Numbered from the stretch's first letter, positions 24,161 to 37,177 are shown. The stretch is DNA of 64,000 nt from Anoplopoma fimbria (GCF_027596085.1 NC_072463.1:1740210-1804209); one strand, 5' to 3'. A program made the numbers and translations. The notes: generated from the letters alone by a model not told the origin.

Positions 24161-24830
24161 TGTCTTCTAATGGTTTTATTTAATGGACAAAGAGAGAGAG
24201 GGATCCCATTGGTCCCACTTTCTGTGTTAAGTGCGGGTCGAGCGAGGTTCGTCTCCAGCTGATCATCTTACAGAGAGAGAGGCGACCGCAAACCTATCCA
24301 CTTGTAAAAAATATCCTTTCGAATTCAGCACAACATGCTTTTTATAAATAAGCCATTTAACAATATTACATTATTATGACACTGTGACTGTGTCATTAGT
24401 CAACTGGGTAAAAATAAGAATGACCCAGAAAAAGTCTGCGGTTTAGGAAATAAAAATCCTTCTGGATGTAGTCACAAGGAGCTGTTTGAATAACCAGCAG
24501 CAGTGTTACAGCTGATTGAGTGGAGTGTAAAAAAAAATAAGTATATTAATAATAATTCAACCATCGAGTCGATTATTTTTTTCTTTAAATCATTCAGCGC
24601 TCATGTGAACATGTTGCCGTATTTTATCCGCAGGTTGTGAAATCCAAATCCAGTTTGAATAGAGGCGGTATGAATTAATGAACGGCGTACGCGGCTCTCC
24701 TTTCTGCACGCAGACGACAGTTAAGTCGATTTTTGACAGGCAATTAGGAAAAAGGCCCACAGAAATATTTTCAAAACAAAAGCTCTTGATAGCTTAATGG
24801 TTGGTAAATCCAGACCTCCTGCAGTTGGAG
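24161..24830. other. Candidate conserved non-coding elements
   Basis: Unique, mid-GC blocks at 24180-24300 (GGATCCCATTGGTCCCAC), 24370-24480 (CATTAGTCAACTGGG) and 24590-24800 (GCGGTATGAATTAATGAACG, TTGACAGGCAATTAGG). Several homeodomain-type ATTA cores. No coding frame. Conservation is inferred. Confidence 0.3.
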
Positions 24831-24889
24831 CCAGGTGGGTCGGTTCAGGGAGGTGAAACACGGCCGTCTGCGGTTAAAAAAAACTCTGA

Positions 24890-25055
24890 CAGTCAAGGAT
24901 TGAGTCCTGGACCAGACCAAACCTAACCTAACCAGACCGGACTGGACCAGAGCACTAAACCAAACAAAACAAAACCTAACCTAACCAGGCCAAACCGAAC
25001 CAGACCGGACCGACCAGATCAGACCAGACTAAACAAACCAAACCAAACCAGTTGG
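24890..25055. repeat. AACCAGACC/AAACC low-complexity repeat
   Basis: Irregular tandem pieces of CCAGACCAAACC, CTAACCTAACC and CAAACCAAACC. Confidence 0.75.
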
Positions 25056-25649
25056 TATTGTTTATTCCTTATATAGGATCCCAATTACGAGTAAGTTTTT
25101 GGTGTGATCAGATTTTGTAAAAGCACAAACATTCTTCACAAAACTCTCTCGACAATTCTTTGTGTGCAGATGAACTCTAGAAATCTCCAGATGACCTCTG
25201 GACTCTCTCTGCTCCATCTTTGTATTTTAAGAGTTTCTTTCCTTTGACATTTTGTGTTTGAACATGAACCACTTTGAACTGGAGTGGAAACAATTTAACA
25301 CAACACAGAAAAACAGAGGAGAAAAAAAATGAATTCACACTGATATTTTCCCTCCTTTGAAATAACATTCTGGTTGATTTTCTGAGAAAACTTCAAACTG
25401 AAGGCTGTAGACGCTGCTTTCCAGCAATCAGGACGCATTAAACTGAGAAATTACAACCATCATCTCTGCAGGTCTGAACTGTCAGAAACACAACGGTGAA
25501 GTGAGTTCAGCTCCTGAAAACTGGAGAGAGTCTATACAACAAAATATATCTCTTTATCTTTACAAAGGAGAGCAAACACCACACTAATATCACCAGAGAC
25601 GTGTCTGAAAAAGCATTCGTTTCCTCCGGCTGTGTAGTTTTAAACCAGA
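25056..25649. other. Intergenic DNA
   Basis: Mid-AT unique sequence; no gene or repeat recognised. Confidence 0.5.
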
Positions 25650-25965
25650 CGGCAACCTCCGGTTCTGCAGAGTGAAGTCACTGCTTCCTGTCTTAAAGCT
25701 GCATTCTCTCTCCTGTCCACCAGGGGGCGACTCCTCTGGTTGTATAGAAGTCTATGAGAAAATGACTCTACTTCTCTCTTGATTTATTCCCTCAGTAAAC
25801 ATTGTAAACATGAGTTTATGGTCTCAATCTCTAGTTTCAAGTCTTCTTCAATACAGCATGATGTTCATTTAGTAAATGATGCTCCATTTAGAGTCAAACA
25901 GACCATAAAGCAGGGGATGCTTTAGGGCGGGGCTACACACTGATTGACAGGTCGACACCAGAGAC
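25650..25965 (+). mobile_element. Interspersed repeat 'A', copy 2
   Basis: Over ~280 bp nearly identical to 1630-1905, from CTGCATTCTCTCTCCTGTCC to GATTGACAGGTCGACACCAG. It breaks off at about 25965, just before a 36-bp minisatellite; the CATATATGG/TTGCAAAAA part is missing. Confidence 0.85.
25717..25731 (+). promoter_or_regulatory. CTCF-like motif in repeat A copy 2
   Basis: CCACCAGGGGGCGAC, same orientation as copy 1, about 21 kb downstream of the foxg1 3' end. Confidence 0.5.
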
Positions 25966-25996
25966 CGACTGCAGGTTGAAGGCTGCGTTGAAGCCG

Positions 25997-26250
25997 GATC
26001 TGGGTCTGTCCACGGTGGACTGGATCTGGGTCTGTCCACGGTGGACTGGTCTCTGCTGGATCTGGGTCTGTCCACGGTGGACTGGTCTCTGCTGGATCTG
26101 GGTCTGTCCACGGTGGACTGGTCTCTGCTGGATCTGGGTCTGTCCACGGTGGACTGGTCTCTGCTGGATCTGGGTCTGTCCACGGTGGACTGGTCTCTGC
26201 TGGATCTGGGTCTGTCCACGGTGGACTGGTCTCTGCTGGATCTGGTCTGA
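25997..26250. repeat. 36-bp minisatellite, GTCCACGGTGGACTGGTC type
   Basis: About seven near-perfect 36-bp units (TCTGGGTCTGTCCACGGTGG, then ACTGGTCTCTGCTGGA), the first shortened. Each holds GTCCACGGTGGAC, a near-perfect palindrome. Long frames on both strands are due to the multiple-of-three unit. Confidence 0.97.
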
Positions 26251-27010
<760 letters not shown>

Positions 27011-28120
27011 TGAATGAAGAAGTTCAGACGCAGAAATGTCTCCAAAACATCCCATCACAACCAGAATCTGATGACTAAAGCTACGAATATACATATTCAT
27101 AAGAAAATACAACACTGTGCTATAGTGAATAAGAAACAATCGAATGTAAAAATAAATGTTTTTATGAGCAATTATGGATTGATATATCTGTTTGGACTAA
27201 TGTTTAAGACTAAATTAATATGTTACAGCTCTAAAAAGTCAACACAGTGGCAGCTTGGAAATGTGGAAACTGATTAATATAAGACATTTCAAACAGTATA
27301 ACAGTACTGACACATTTCATTTGTAAGAAATATAATGGAAATATTGAAGAAAGGACGGTTTCTGTGGCCTATTGTTATTGTTATTTTAATACCCTAAAAA
27401 ATGTATAATATTTTGGTAATTAATTGGTTTCAAATGCTATATATATATATATATGAACCTACCCATTCAAGTGTCAGTTTTGTTTCATCATTTATCTATT
27501 TATTTATCTATTCATCTATTTACTTAATTATCTTTTTATTTATATACCTATTTATTTATTTAGAGGCCTAAAGTCACTGTACTGTTAATTCATTTAGTCA
27601 ACTTGAAATGTTAGACAACCTCAAACATATTAAATAAACATTAGTTTCATAAAACATTCCAAAACTACAACAACTATGTGAGTAAAACTGCAGCTTCTTG
27701 TTAGGACACAGTATCGATAAATTGTAGTTCGTCAGATATAAAATATAAAATGAAATCATGTCATTGTGGCCTGAATATTGTGTTTGTTTCTTATTTTACT
27801 GCATTCTTTCAAATCGAAATAGTTATTCATCTGTTTCCTTTTTCTTTAGACACCTTTTTCCTGCTGTGCATGTGATTTTTGTCTCCATGGATCAATATCT
27901 TATATTGATTGATTGTAATAAATAGTTCCTATTATACAAACAAAAATATAAAATAGGAGTAATTGAAGTATTAATGGCCAAATATATTTATATCTGTAAA
28001 AGGTGATATGTTGAATAGAGCACATCCTTCATACATTGTGAACGGCTCCTTTCATGATGCTACCACACTGTTATAATTACCCTCCATTACAGTAAAGAAT
28101 ATACAACAGGACGTCTATAG
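27011..28120. other. Very AT-rich intergenic DNA
   Basis: Includes short (TA)n at 27440-27455 and (TTTA)n at 27490-27560. No gene seen. Confidence 0.6.
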
Positions 28121-28360
28121 GAAGCAAAGTGTCGGCGCCCGCAGACGACCACCGTTTTCTCCTTTCTGCTCTGTTCTCTGCTGCCAACAGGAGGCCGAAC
28201 AGAAGGACACAAATAAAGCGAAATGGCCCTTTAATGAAATGTCTCATGCTCCTGCAGCGTCAGCGAGCTGCTGATGGAGTTTCAAATGTTTTACCTGCTG
28301 TTTCCATTTCCAAGAGTGAAGTTTATGATCTCAGTTCAGAGGAAACTTTACCTTATTATT
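28121..28360. other. Candidate conserved non-coding element
   Basis: A GC-richer island in AT-rich DNA: GTCGGCGCCCGCAGACG, ATGGCCCTTTAATGAAATG, GCGTCAGCGAGCTGCTGATG. An 80-codon frame exists but does not resemble a known protein. Confidence 0.28.
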
Positions 28361-29176
28361 ATTTTAAATGATCAAATATTTAGCTGATAGAATAAAAAAA
28401 TGTGTGTAGACATATTTATACTATAATGTCATTTTTTGTAGACAGATCAGATTTGTTTACAAATTATGTTTTGAGTGGATTTTTTTGGCAGGATTTTTCT
28501 AATTTCTTTTGTTAATTTCCCCCATCACAATTTAAAATTTAATTTTAAGGCTCAGTTGGCAACATATGAAGAATATATATAATACAACATGCAGCTATAC
28601 CGATCTGACAGTGGAGACGTTTAAACATCCCTTATAATAATAAAAGTACATGTGAAATATGTTTTGTTCAAAACAGCTTTTTTAACATTCACATGTGCCT
28701 TTTAAGTTATAGCATGTTTAAGGGATAAAATATCATATATGACATATATTTATATGATTGTGCTAAAATAAAATAACCATAAATCCCAAAAAAATTCTGT
28801 TTTCAGATGTGAACTGTGATTTTTCATATAAAATGTCCCAAAAATATTAATATGTGAATTCAACACATTTGAAATGTCAATTAACAAATGTGCCTCTAAA
28901 TGGTAAATCAGCTAATTTAAAGTGTTTTCTCATTTTACATTTTGGAATTTCCAAAAACCACAAAAAGAGCCTTATTGTTTATTTTCAAATGTAAAAAAAA
29001 ATATGTATTTATGAAAAATGATCTCTTCAGATTTTTGCAGATAACTGAACAGGTTTATTTTGAATGTATTCAGTTTAAGACGCTTATAAATTAGCTCTAC
29101 TCATACAGGAATATATATATATAATACTTAATCCTCCAAAATCATCTAATTTGGAGGAATTTGAAGTTTTTTTTGG

Positions 29177-29180
<4 letters not shown>
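28361..29180. other. Very AT-rich intergenic DNA
   Basis: No feature beyond short AT runs. Confidence 0.6.

Positions 29181-29181
<1 letters not shown>

Positions 29182-29257
<76 letters not shown>
29182..29257. repeat. (GT)38 microsatellite
   Basis: Perfect run; a (CA)n run follows at 29434. Confidence 0.97.
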
Positions 29258-29260
<3 letters not shown>

Positions 29261-29425
29261 TATTAGGCTACTTGTGTGTGTATGTTTGGTGTACTACAGT
29301 GTGTACTGCCATATTTGTCACAGGATACACACTGAGCCCTGCTTAGCTAAAAATACACACTTCAACACACCAGGCCTCGTTTAGCCGTACAGTCGGCAAA
29401 CACAACGACGACACAGAGACAAACA

Positions 29426-29433
<8 letters not shown>

Positions 29434-29481
<48 letters not shown>
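29434..29481. repeat. (CA)24 microsatellite
   Basis: Complementary in orientation to the GT tract 176 bp before it. Confidence 0.97.
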
Positions 29482-29484
<3 letters not shown>

Positions 29485-30050
29485 CGCTCAGTCACTAAGC
29501 CAGTAAGCAGGCAGAGGCTGCTGGTGTGTGCTGACAGATTTATATTACACCTCATTATATTTGCTGTTTGTTTCTGTGTCATCGTCTGGTTTACTGCTGA
29601 TTCTCTGTTTGAAAACTCTCTTGATGTTAATCTGGTGTTGAATCCGTGGTCAGATTATTGGTTTTGGTATTTTCTTCACTATGAAAACACAATTTAGACG
29701 TTCAGTTGGTAGCTAAATGGCCATATACTGATATATGTTAATCATAAATATACTCTATGTTTTAAAAATGAGCCAAAATGTAGCCAAAAATTCGGTGTTT
29801 TTCTCTTTAATTTATTTCCGTTAGTGTGAAAAACATACTGAGGACCGTTTGGCTGAATACCATTCAGCTTCTGTTTGGGTTTAGCATACGGTCACCATAT
29901 TTTCAAACCCCAAAACCAGGACCCTTAAATGTGGTAAAATAAATGTATTGTTTTAAAGATTTGTCCAGACTATGGACACCTAGTTTGAAACCGGGACAAT
30001 CAGACAATCCGGAACGTCTGGTCGCCGTAGTTTAGCAAAACAAGAGTGAA
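29482..30050. other. Intergenic DNA
   Basis: No gene or repeat recognised. Confidence 0.5.
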
Positions 30051-30052
30051 TG

Positions 30053-30560
30053 TTAGCGGCTAATATATCAGATTGGCAACCAAACTGTTTAATGTAAGAT
30101 AATAGCTAAGCAGCTAAAACAGTTTGGTAAAATATTAGCTATTAGGTTAGCAGCTAAAACAGTTTGGTTAAATGTTAGCTAATAAGTTAGCAGCTAAAAC
30201 AGTTTGGTTGAATATTAGCTAATAGGTTAGCAGCTAAAACAGTTTGGTTGAATATTAGCTAATAGCTTAGCAGCTAAAACTGTTTGGTTGAATATTAGCT
30301 AATAGCTTTGGTAAATATTAGCTATGCTAAAACAGTTTGGTTAGCAGCTAAAACAGTTTGGTTGAATATTAGCTAATAAGTTAGCAGCTAAAACAGTTTG
30401 GTAAAATGTATGCTACAGCTGGGATTAACAGCTAAAATACTTTAGCTCCACTTATTTCCGTTAAGAAGTTAAAACAGTTAAATAGCTTATATGGTAATGT
30501 GTTAGCTTATAAGTTAGCAGCTAAAACAGTTTGGTTTAATGTTAGCTTAAAGGTTAGCGG
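30053..30560. repeat. ~40-bp minisatellite, GTTAGCAGCTAAAACAGTTTGG type
   Basis: About ten units of AGCAGCTAAAACAGTTTGG + TTGAATATTAGCTAATA with indels and partial units. TAGCT/AGCTA words recall the degenerate repeat at 23010-23880. Confidence 0.92.
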
Positions 30561-30930
30561 ATACAACGTTTGGTTCAGTGATAGCTAACAGCTTCAGGGA
30601 CTTAGCTCTGCGGGACGTAGATGAAGTTTCGTAGAAAGGTAGTAAATTGGATAGTAAGGCTTACAAAGAAACTTAATGTTGAGTTTAATTAGCCTAACAT
30701 GTAGTTTGAAGTCATTCAACGTAATGTTTGAAGTCACAAGAAGTTCTGAAAGGTGCCTAAAAATGGCAAACAAACACTTTAAGTTGATTTTATTTGAAAG
30801 TGACAGACTAGGTTTAGTGGTACATGTTTATTTACTGTGTCAAACTATGAAAGTGTGCTTGATAAAGAGAAACTGGTGCTGTGTGGAGATGAAACTGGTC
30901 TCTAACAAGATATCTGTGTGTTGTGATTAG
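30561..30930. other. AT-rich intergenic DNA
   Basis: Nothing recognised; an 84-codon frame (30676-30930) lacks any support. Confidence 0.5.
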
Positions 30931-31075
30931 ATGAAATGGTGCTGTGAGCAGATAAAAAGGGAAGTGCTCGCCGCTGATCCGTCCCCGTTGATGCTCCATT
31001 GACGGAAGGCAGCGGAGCGCACTGAGATCAGCGGGCTTTTTAAAAACAACAAAACCAAAGATCACACCAGGTTTA
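30931..31075. other. Candidate conserved non-coding element
   Basis: Unique GC-richer block: CGCCGCTGATCCGTCCCCG, TGATGCTCCATTGACGG, GAGATCAGCGGGC. Confidence 0.25.
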
Positions 31076-31405
31076 AGAAAATATTATTATGTCTTGTAAT
31101 TGGCAGGACTGAACCAGGCGAAGGGGGGGAGACGGTGGAAGTCTACTGAAGACAAGTAAAGGAAAGGAAAGGAAGGAAGGACGGGGGGGCAAATTGAAAC
31201 GACACCACTTTGCACTTTGACAATCGGATTTGGTGAGTTTGTTTAACCCGACAGGCCCTCACCGAGCCGCTGCTTTTACACACTCATTAAAACGATTATT
31301 TACGACCCGTCGAGTGTTTTCTTGCTCGTTTCACATGAACCCCCTCCACCACCACCACCACGGCCAGCACCACCACCACCACCAGCTACCCCTCCCAAAA
31401 CCTAC
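31076..31405. other. Intergenic DNA with GGAA and CAC runs
   Basis: A (GGAAA)n-like stretch at 31155-31182 and a (CAC)n stretch at 31344-31385. Confidence 0.6.
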
Positions 31406-31419
31406 AAAACACACTCACT

Positions 31420-31572
31420 TTTACTTTGAAGACATCCAAACTATGAAGGAACACATATGGAATTATGTGGTAAACAAACAAATGCTCAACAAACCAGAAT
31501 ATGTTTTATATTTTAGATTCTTCAAAGTAGTTGAATGAGAAGGTGTGTCCAAACTTTTGACTGGTACTGTAT
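31420..31572 (-). mobile_element. Tc1/mariner-like terminal fragment
   Basis: Ends GTGTGTCCAAACTTTTGACT then GGTACTGTATAT: read on the minus strand this is the ACAGTACCAGTCAAAAGTTT terminus of a very common fish Tc1-like element. TGAAGGAACACATATGG and TTTAGATTCTTCAAAGTAG upstream are also typical. Internal transposase sequence is missing. Confidence 0.7.
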
Positions 31573-31624
31573 ATAAATATATATATATATATACCATTCC
31601 ATACCATTCCATACCATTCCATAC
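31573..31624. repeat. (TA)n then (ATACCATTCC)3
   Basis: Short compound repeat directly after the Tc1-like end. Confidence 0.85.
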
Positions 31625-32404
31625 TCAACTTTACCCTGATCAGAAGGGAAAACACAAAATATCCCACACTGCTACAAAATATACTACGTGCATCCTTAGC
31701 ATAAAAGTTCTGAAACCAGTTAAAACCAAACAACCTTCAAATATGTCAAAATATAGTCCTCTGTCCAATCTACCATGTTAAACAAAATAAACTAATTAAT
31801 ATCAAAGAGAATAATCGTTTACTGCTTATTGATTAAAGAAATCTTGCTGTATAACTGACGAGTCGTGTTTGGGAAGTTTCCTTAAAGTGGTAATCTTGAA
31901 TACTTATTTTTAAATAAATGTTTGTTAGGTCACCATCTATAGCTGAGGGAGGTAACACAATGGTATTACAATATTTATATATTTTAATATTTGTATTATG
32001 AACTGGGCATCTGTGGCGACATACCTGGGAAAAATGTCAGATCACAGTTTTTCTCCATTGATTACATACGTCAAAAACTTGAACTATATGCACACAGTTC
32101 TGAAAAAAAGCATAATTTGACATGTCGGACGCAACCGTAAAAAGACTCCAAACAGATAAACTGTGAGCTTCGTTTTCACTCAAATACAAATTCTAAATCA
32201 ACCAGGACTGAAATCTACCACTTAAAGACACATATAGCTATTTCACCTGGAGCTTTCAGCCAAATTCAGCCTGGCCTTCATGACAGGATGGAGTTTTTTT
32301 GTTGTCATGGAGATGGTTTGGTTGCTATCACATGAACTTTGGGTTTTCAGTCATATAATAGCAGAGGGTTGTACATGTACACCAACAAGTACAGCTTTCA
32401 GAGA
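31625..32404. other. AT-rich intergenic DNA
   Basis: No gene seen. Confidence 0.5.
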
Positions 32405-32480
32405 CAGGTAGTCAGACAATTGTAGTAAAAAGTACAATACTTACCTCTGAGATGTGGTACAGAGAGAAGTACAGGTCCAG
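32405..32480. repeat. 'AAGTA' interspersed-repeat fragment
   Basis: GTAGTAAAAAGTACAATACT and CCTCTGAGATGTGGTACAG match the copies at 477-610 and 2290-2340. Confidence 0.5.
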
Positions 32481-32588
32481 TGCCTTGCTCAAGGACACAA
32501 AGAAATTGTACATACACATTGATTATATTTTGAATCTACATTCAAATACAAAGAATGTTAACTGACCACAGCGAAGTTTGAGCTCCTG

Positions 32589-32697
<109 letters not shown>

Positions 32698-32856
32698 TTG
32701 CGGTCAAACTGCTGCAGGAACCCCAGGCCTCATCTGGACCAATCAAATCCAGATTAGCCGTTTAGAGCGGAGAGAAAAACGGAGCGGTCGACATTCTCGA
32801 TCTTAATCGTCGTTGATCGACAGCCGGCCCGACAAGGCTGAAGAAAATAATGGAGA

Positions 32857-32860
<4 letters not shown>

Positions 32861-32920
<60 letters not shown>
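32861..32920. repeat. (AC)30 microsatellite
   Basis: Complementary in orientation to the TG tract 164 bp earlier. Confidence 0.98.
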
Positions 32921-32923
<3 letters not shown>

Positions 32924-33286
32924 TTCTCACCATACACTAATCCTAATTATTTTTACGGTATTTATATCCCGCTCTTTGGCCTCAAATCAGCTTTTTCTCC
33001 ACTCTGAGGTCACATGGCAGCAGCAGGTTTAACTGACCACTAACGCTGGTTAAACACCAGTACAACCAGTTGAAATCAAAGAGCTGTATGTTTCCGTGGG
33101 CCGGTGAAGGACACAGAACAACTTTATTGTTCTCTGTGGGGAATAACGGAGCAGTTTGGAGCTGCGAGTGTCCGGATTCAGACTCTTAACAACGGTTCTT
33201 AGATCTCACTGGCAGTATGGGCTCATTTAAACCAGAGTAATGTCATTTGTACTCTGGACAGTGAGGCAACCAGGCTGGTTTCACAC
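32921..33286. other. Intergenic DNA
   Basis: No gene recognised. Confidence 0.5.
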
Positions 33287-33440
33287 AGAAGGATTAACTG
33301 AAACATTGAACCAAACACTGACCAGAACATTGACCGAAACATTGACGAAACATTGACGAAACATTGACGAAACATTGAGTGAAACACTGACTAGAACATT
33401 GAGGGGAACATTAAATGAGACATTGACCTGAACATTGACA
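33287..33440. repeat. GAAACATTGAC minisatellite
   Basis: About a dozen units of 11-15 bp (GAAACATTGACGAAACATTG), partly degenerate. Confidence 0.85.
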
Positions 33441-33549
33441 TGATCTGGATCCCAAACAGCTAAAAACAGAGAAAAAAGTGGAGTATTAAGTTTGAAATTC
33501 AACATTTCTGATGCTTTTTAGAAACAAAGAGTCATAAATTTACGCAAAC

Positions 33550-33870
33550 TACAAAAACTGTGTTAGTCACTGTGGTATTAGTACTTTTACTGCAACAGAG
33601 TATTTTTACTGTAACAAAGTATTTTTTTATTGTGTGGTACTAAAAACTACTGAAGGTTATTTTAGTACTTGTACTGTAACAGAGAATATTAACAGTGTGG
33701 TATTAGTACTTGTAGTGTTACAAAGTATTGTTATTGTGTGGTATCAGTACTTTAACTGCAACAGAGTATTTTTACTGGGTGGTATTAGTACTTTTATTGT
33801 ACCAATGCATATTTTCACAGTATTTACTGCATTACAAGTACTAATAGTAGTACTAGAGTACCTGTTAGTA
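33550..33870. repeat. TGTGGTATTAGTACTTTTACTG repeat (AAGTA family expansion)
   Basis: About six imperfect ~45-bp units of GTGGTATTAGTACTT + CAACAGAGTATTTTTACT, related to the dispersed family. Confidence 0.75.
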
Positions 33871-34646
33871 TCATAGTAGTTGGACAGTGAAACAGTTGGG
33901 AGTTAAAGTGATTTTAGTGAAACACTTGTGTGAAGTTACAGAACTTTCATGAAAAGGATTAAAGCGACTTTAAGTGTAGAGACACTTGATCCTACACTTC
34001 CCAGAATGCAACTTAATCTGCTAAGCTTTTAGTCCGGTGGTCTCAAACCTGCATTACATGGAGACCACTTGGCATTTTTCCAACAGTATATTTCAGCTAC
34101 ACTTCCGTGTCCCTTGAACTCATCATGAAGATCAAGTTGAGGCAGTTGGTTAAATACTAAACTTGCAATAAAGAGCTAATTTTTATGCTTTTAAATGTTT
34201 TTTTATGAAATGAAGAGATTCCATCCGAAATAAATCTTGGGTCAAATGAACTGTAAACATGTAGAAGACTTTTACTAATCTGGTTTAAAGTCACTGTGAG
34301 GTTCATTCTGTGTGGTTTCTGATATAATGATTCATTTATATTCTGTTTAGAAAATAAGAATATTTAACACCAAAAGTGGAAACAAACAGACGTCATAAAG
34401 TTTGTTGTTATTCTTTATTGTCGACACCTAATTCCTCAGATCTTCTTTTCTTTATTATTAATTTCAGTCACACTTGTTTATCAAACTTGTTTTAACAAAT
34501 AAATACACATTTTAATTTTATTTGTAAACTTGATATTTGATTGTTCTGTAGTAAAAATGGCGTTTCACTTGTTGAAGAGCCGTTATGACTCAGGACTCAA
34601 ATCTCAAAGTTAATGACGTGAGACTTGTGACTTTAAATCAAATCTG

Positions 34647-34650
<4 letters not shown>
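33871..34650. other. AT-rich intergenic DNA
   Basis: No gene seen. Confidence 0.55.

Positions 34651-34652
<2 letters not shown>

Positions 34653-34711
<59 letters not shown>
34653..34711. repeat. (TA)29 microsatellite
   Basis: Perfect run; likely to extrude as a cruciform. Confidence 0.97.
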
Positions 34712-34715
<4 letters not shown>

Positions 34716-35102
34716 AAAAGATAGATAAAAACAAAAATGTATTTTGAGAAATATCATAATTTAAAAAAGAAAGAGTTAAGACCAAATTAAAATAAATTTG
34801 AGTCAGAATAAACTACAGTGTGTGTTCATGTTAATGAATAAAATCTAGTTTAAATTTGTCTATTATTTAAACTGATACTGAATTTAAACGTCACATATTA
34901 CAAATTGAGTTTAATGGTATTACCCCACAGAAGACAATGGTGTACTGGGAGGAGCTCCTGTCCTCTGTCCTCATAAATGTACTTTAAAATATTTAACTAA
35001 TAGAGTGAGAAATGAAAACTGGTCGTCACACGTTAACAGAAACATTAAAACCAGCTGCGACCTGATCACCTGAGAGGATGTGATAGATATCAGTACGCTG
35101 AT

Positions 35103-35104
<2 letters not shown>
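34712..35104. other. AT-rich intergenic DNA
   Basis: No feature seen. Confidence 0.55.

Positions 35105-35190
<86 letters not shown>
35105..35190. repeat. (CA)43 microsatellite
   Basis: Perfect run. Confidence 0.98.
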
Positions 35191-35192
<2 letters not shown>

Positions 35193-35831
35193 GGGAGTAT
35201 TGATATTAATAATTATTTAATATCATATTTCCATTTTGTTTTTTTATTAAATAATCTGAACTGAAAGTTAAAAATAAATAATATTGTGTTTATTTGTTTA
35301 CTTTTTATCAATTTAATTATTTATTTGATTAAATAAATTTGACAAACGTTGTTATGACATTTTGCCACAACATGTTTTTGTTCCTGTAGTAAAACAAACT
35401 GATATGATCTCTTTAATCTGAAAAGACTGAGTGATATTTAATATTGATTTAATATTGTCCTAAAGAGAGGCAGAATTTAAAATCTGTTTACATTGTAAAC
35501 GTGTAAATACAACATTTATCAGAACATGATTTTTAGTATAACCAATAAATAATAATAATAATAATAATAATAGTAGAGGTGAATTATGTTTATATTTTGT
35601 TTGTTGTTAACAACATTGTTTGTTGTTATATTCCCATAATGGAACGCAAATGACCTATAAATAAATAAATAAATACATTTTGAAACTAAACTCCCCCATT
35701 GGTCCAGGCTTTTTTTTTAAATGATTATATATTTCATGTTTTTATATATTTATTATTACAATAAGGAGGAGGCTTCTCTGTGTTGGTGTACAGAGAGAAG
35801 AGGCTGCAGGTGACCACCAGACACCAGTCTC

Positions 35832-35832
<1 letters not shown>
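35191..35832. other. Very AT-rich intergenic DNA
   Basis: Short (AAT)n at 35549-35572 and (AAAT)n at 35658-35674; no gene. Confidence 0.55.
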
Positions 35833-35883
<51 letters not shown>

Positions 35884-35885
35884 AT
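35833..35885. repeat. (AAAT)13 microsatellite
   Basis: Near-perfect tetranucleotide run. Confidence 0.95.
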
Positions 35886-36202
35886 GAATCATTAAATATG
35901 AGTTTTAATAAGCAGGTTTATCCGGTGAGCTCTGACCGGTCTGTCGGTTCTCTCCGGTTCCGGAGCAGCTCAGCGGATCAGCGACACGTTTCACACCAGA
36001 ACTGTGTGTTCTGATGATAAACTAAATAAAATGAAATAAAAAAAGAATGAAATATAAAAAGTGTCTGTGAGGGAGGGAGATGTCTCTAATTTAATTTATT
36101 TAAGATTTCACATTTTTATTTTATTTCCGTCTTTGTGTGAAAAGAATCTGGAGGCCCGAGGCTGCGACACATTAAAACATATAGAAAGAATCTACAGGAC
36201 AC

Positions 36203-36274
36203 CACGTGGTCCACACCACGTGGTCCACGTCACACACACACCTGAGCAGGTGTCTCTGGTCACCTGGTCACGTG
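36203..36274. promoter_or_regulatory. E-box cluster (three CACGTG, two CAGGTG-type)
   Basis: CACGTG at 36203-36208, 36217-36222 and 36269-36274; CAGGTG at 36247-36252 and CACCTG at 36261-36266. The first two lie in a direct repeat, CACCACGTGGTCC. Binding is not demonstrated. Confidence 0.35.
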
Positions 36275-36289
36275 GTCATCAGAAGGTTT

Positions 36290-37165
36290 AAAAAAAAAAA
36301 GCCGAAACAAAAAGCGCGTTGCGGTAAAATGTTTTTAAATAGTTTAATATGTGAAAATAGCAAAAATATAAAATATAAGGAAATTAAATTAAAAGACAGA
36401 CAATAAAAAAAATGATATTTATTATTTTAAATAATTAATTATACTGTTTTGATTTTTAAAAATACAGACTTGAACCATGAATCCTTAAAACTGGAAATAC
36501 AATCTGGATATGAAACCTGAACATGTGAATAAAGAGGATTTAATAGAAAATATATAAATATTATCAACAGAAAAAAAACAATTCCTGCTGCTGTCACGTG
36601 GTTGAATATTTTATTATTTTAGATGTTGTTTGTACTCATTTGCTCGTTCTATTTATGTATTTTGTATTTATCCTGTCTTTCACCCTCATTGATCAACAAG
36701 ATAAATGTTTATTGTCCTGAAATTACTTGAGCATATAGAAAACAATGTGTTTGATTATATTAACATGTTTCTTAGTGACAGAGTTAAATACACAAACAGG
36801 GAAACCACGCAAATAATCACAATCAATTCTTAAAATGATTATCTTCCACTAACAAACCTTCACTCTTCATATTTGATGTTGTTTATTTGCTGATGATTGT
36901 TTACTACAGCTGGAACAGAAACACATCTTTATGCTGAATAATGAGTCCCTTTAAAGTGTCCTAATTATTTGACCCTTTATTCCACATTGTGTCTCTTCAT
37001 GCCTGTTTATGGTGTAAAAGCTCAAATAACTCTCCACATTAATACGTTTCTCCTAGAAAATAATTAAATCCTTTACGTTAAACATTTTTAAGATACCTTG
37101 CAGAGAAACGTTTGTGTTTTAGTCAGAGACGTTTAATAAGCTTGGGGTTTATCCAGATTAGTGAT
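36290..37165. other. Very AT-rich intergenic DNA
   Basis: 36950-37140 has some unique sequence (CATGCCTGTTTATGGTG) that might be conserved; no gene seen. Confidence 0.5.
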
Positions 37166-37177
37166 CTCTTGATTTTT

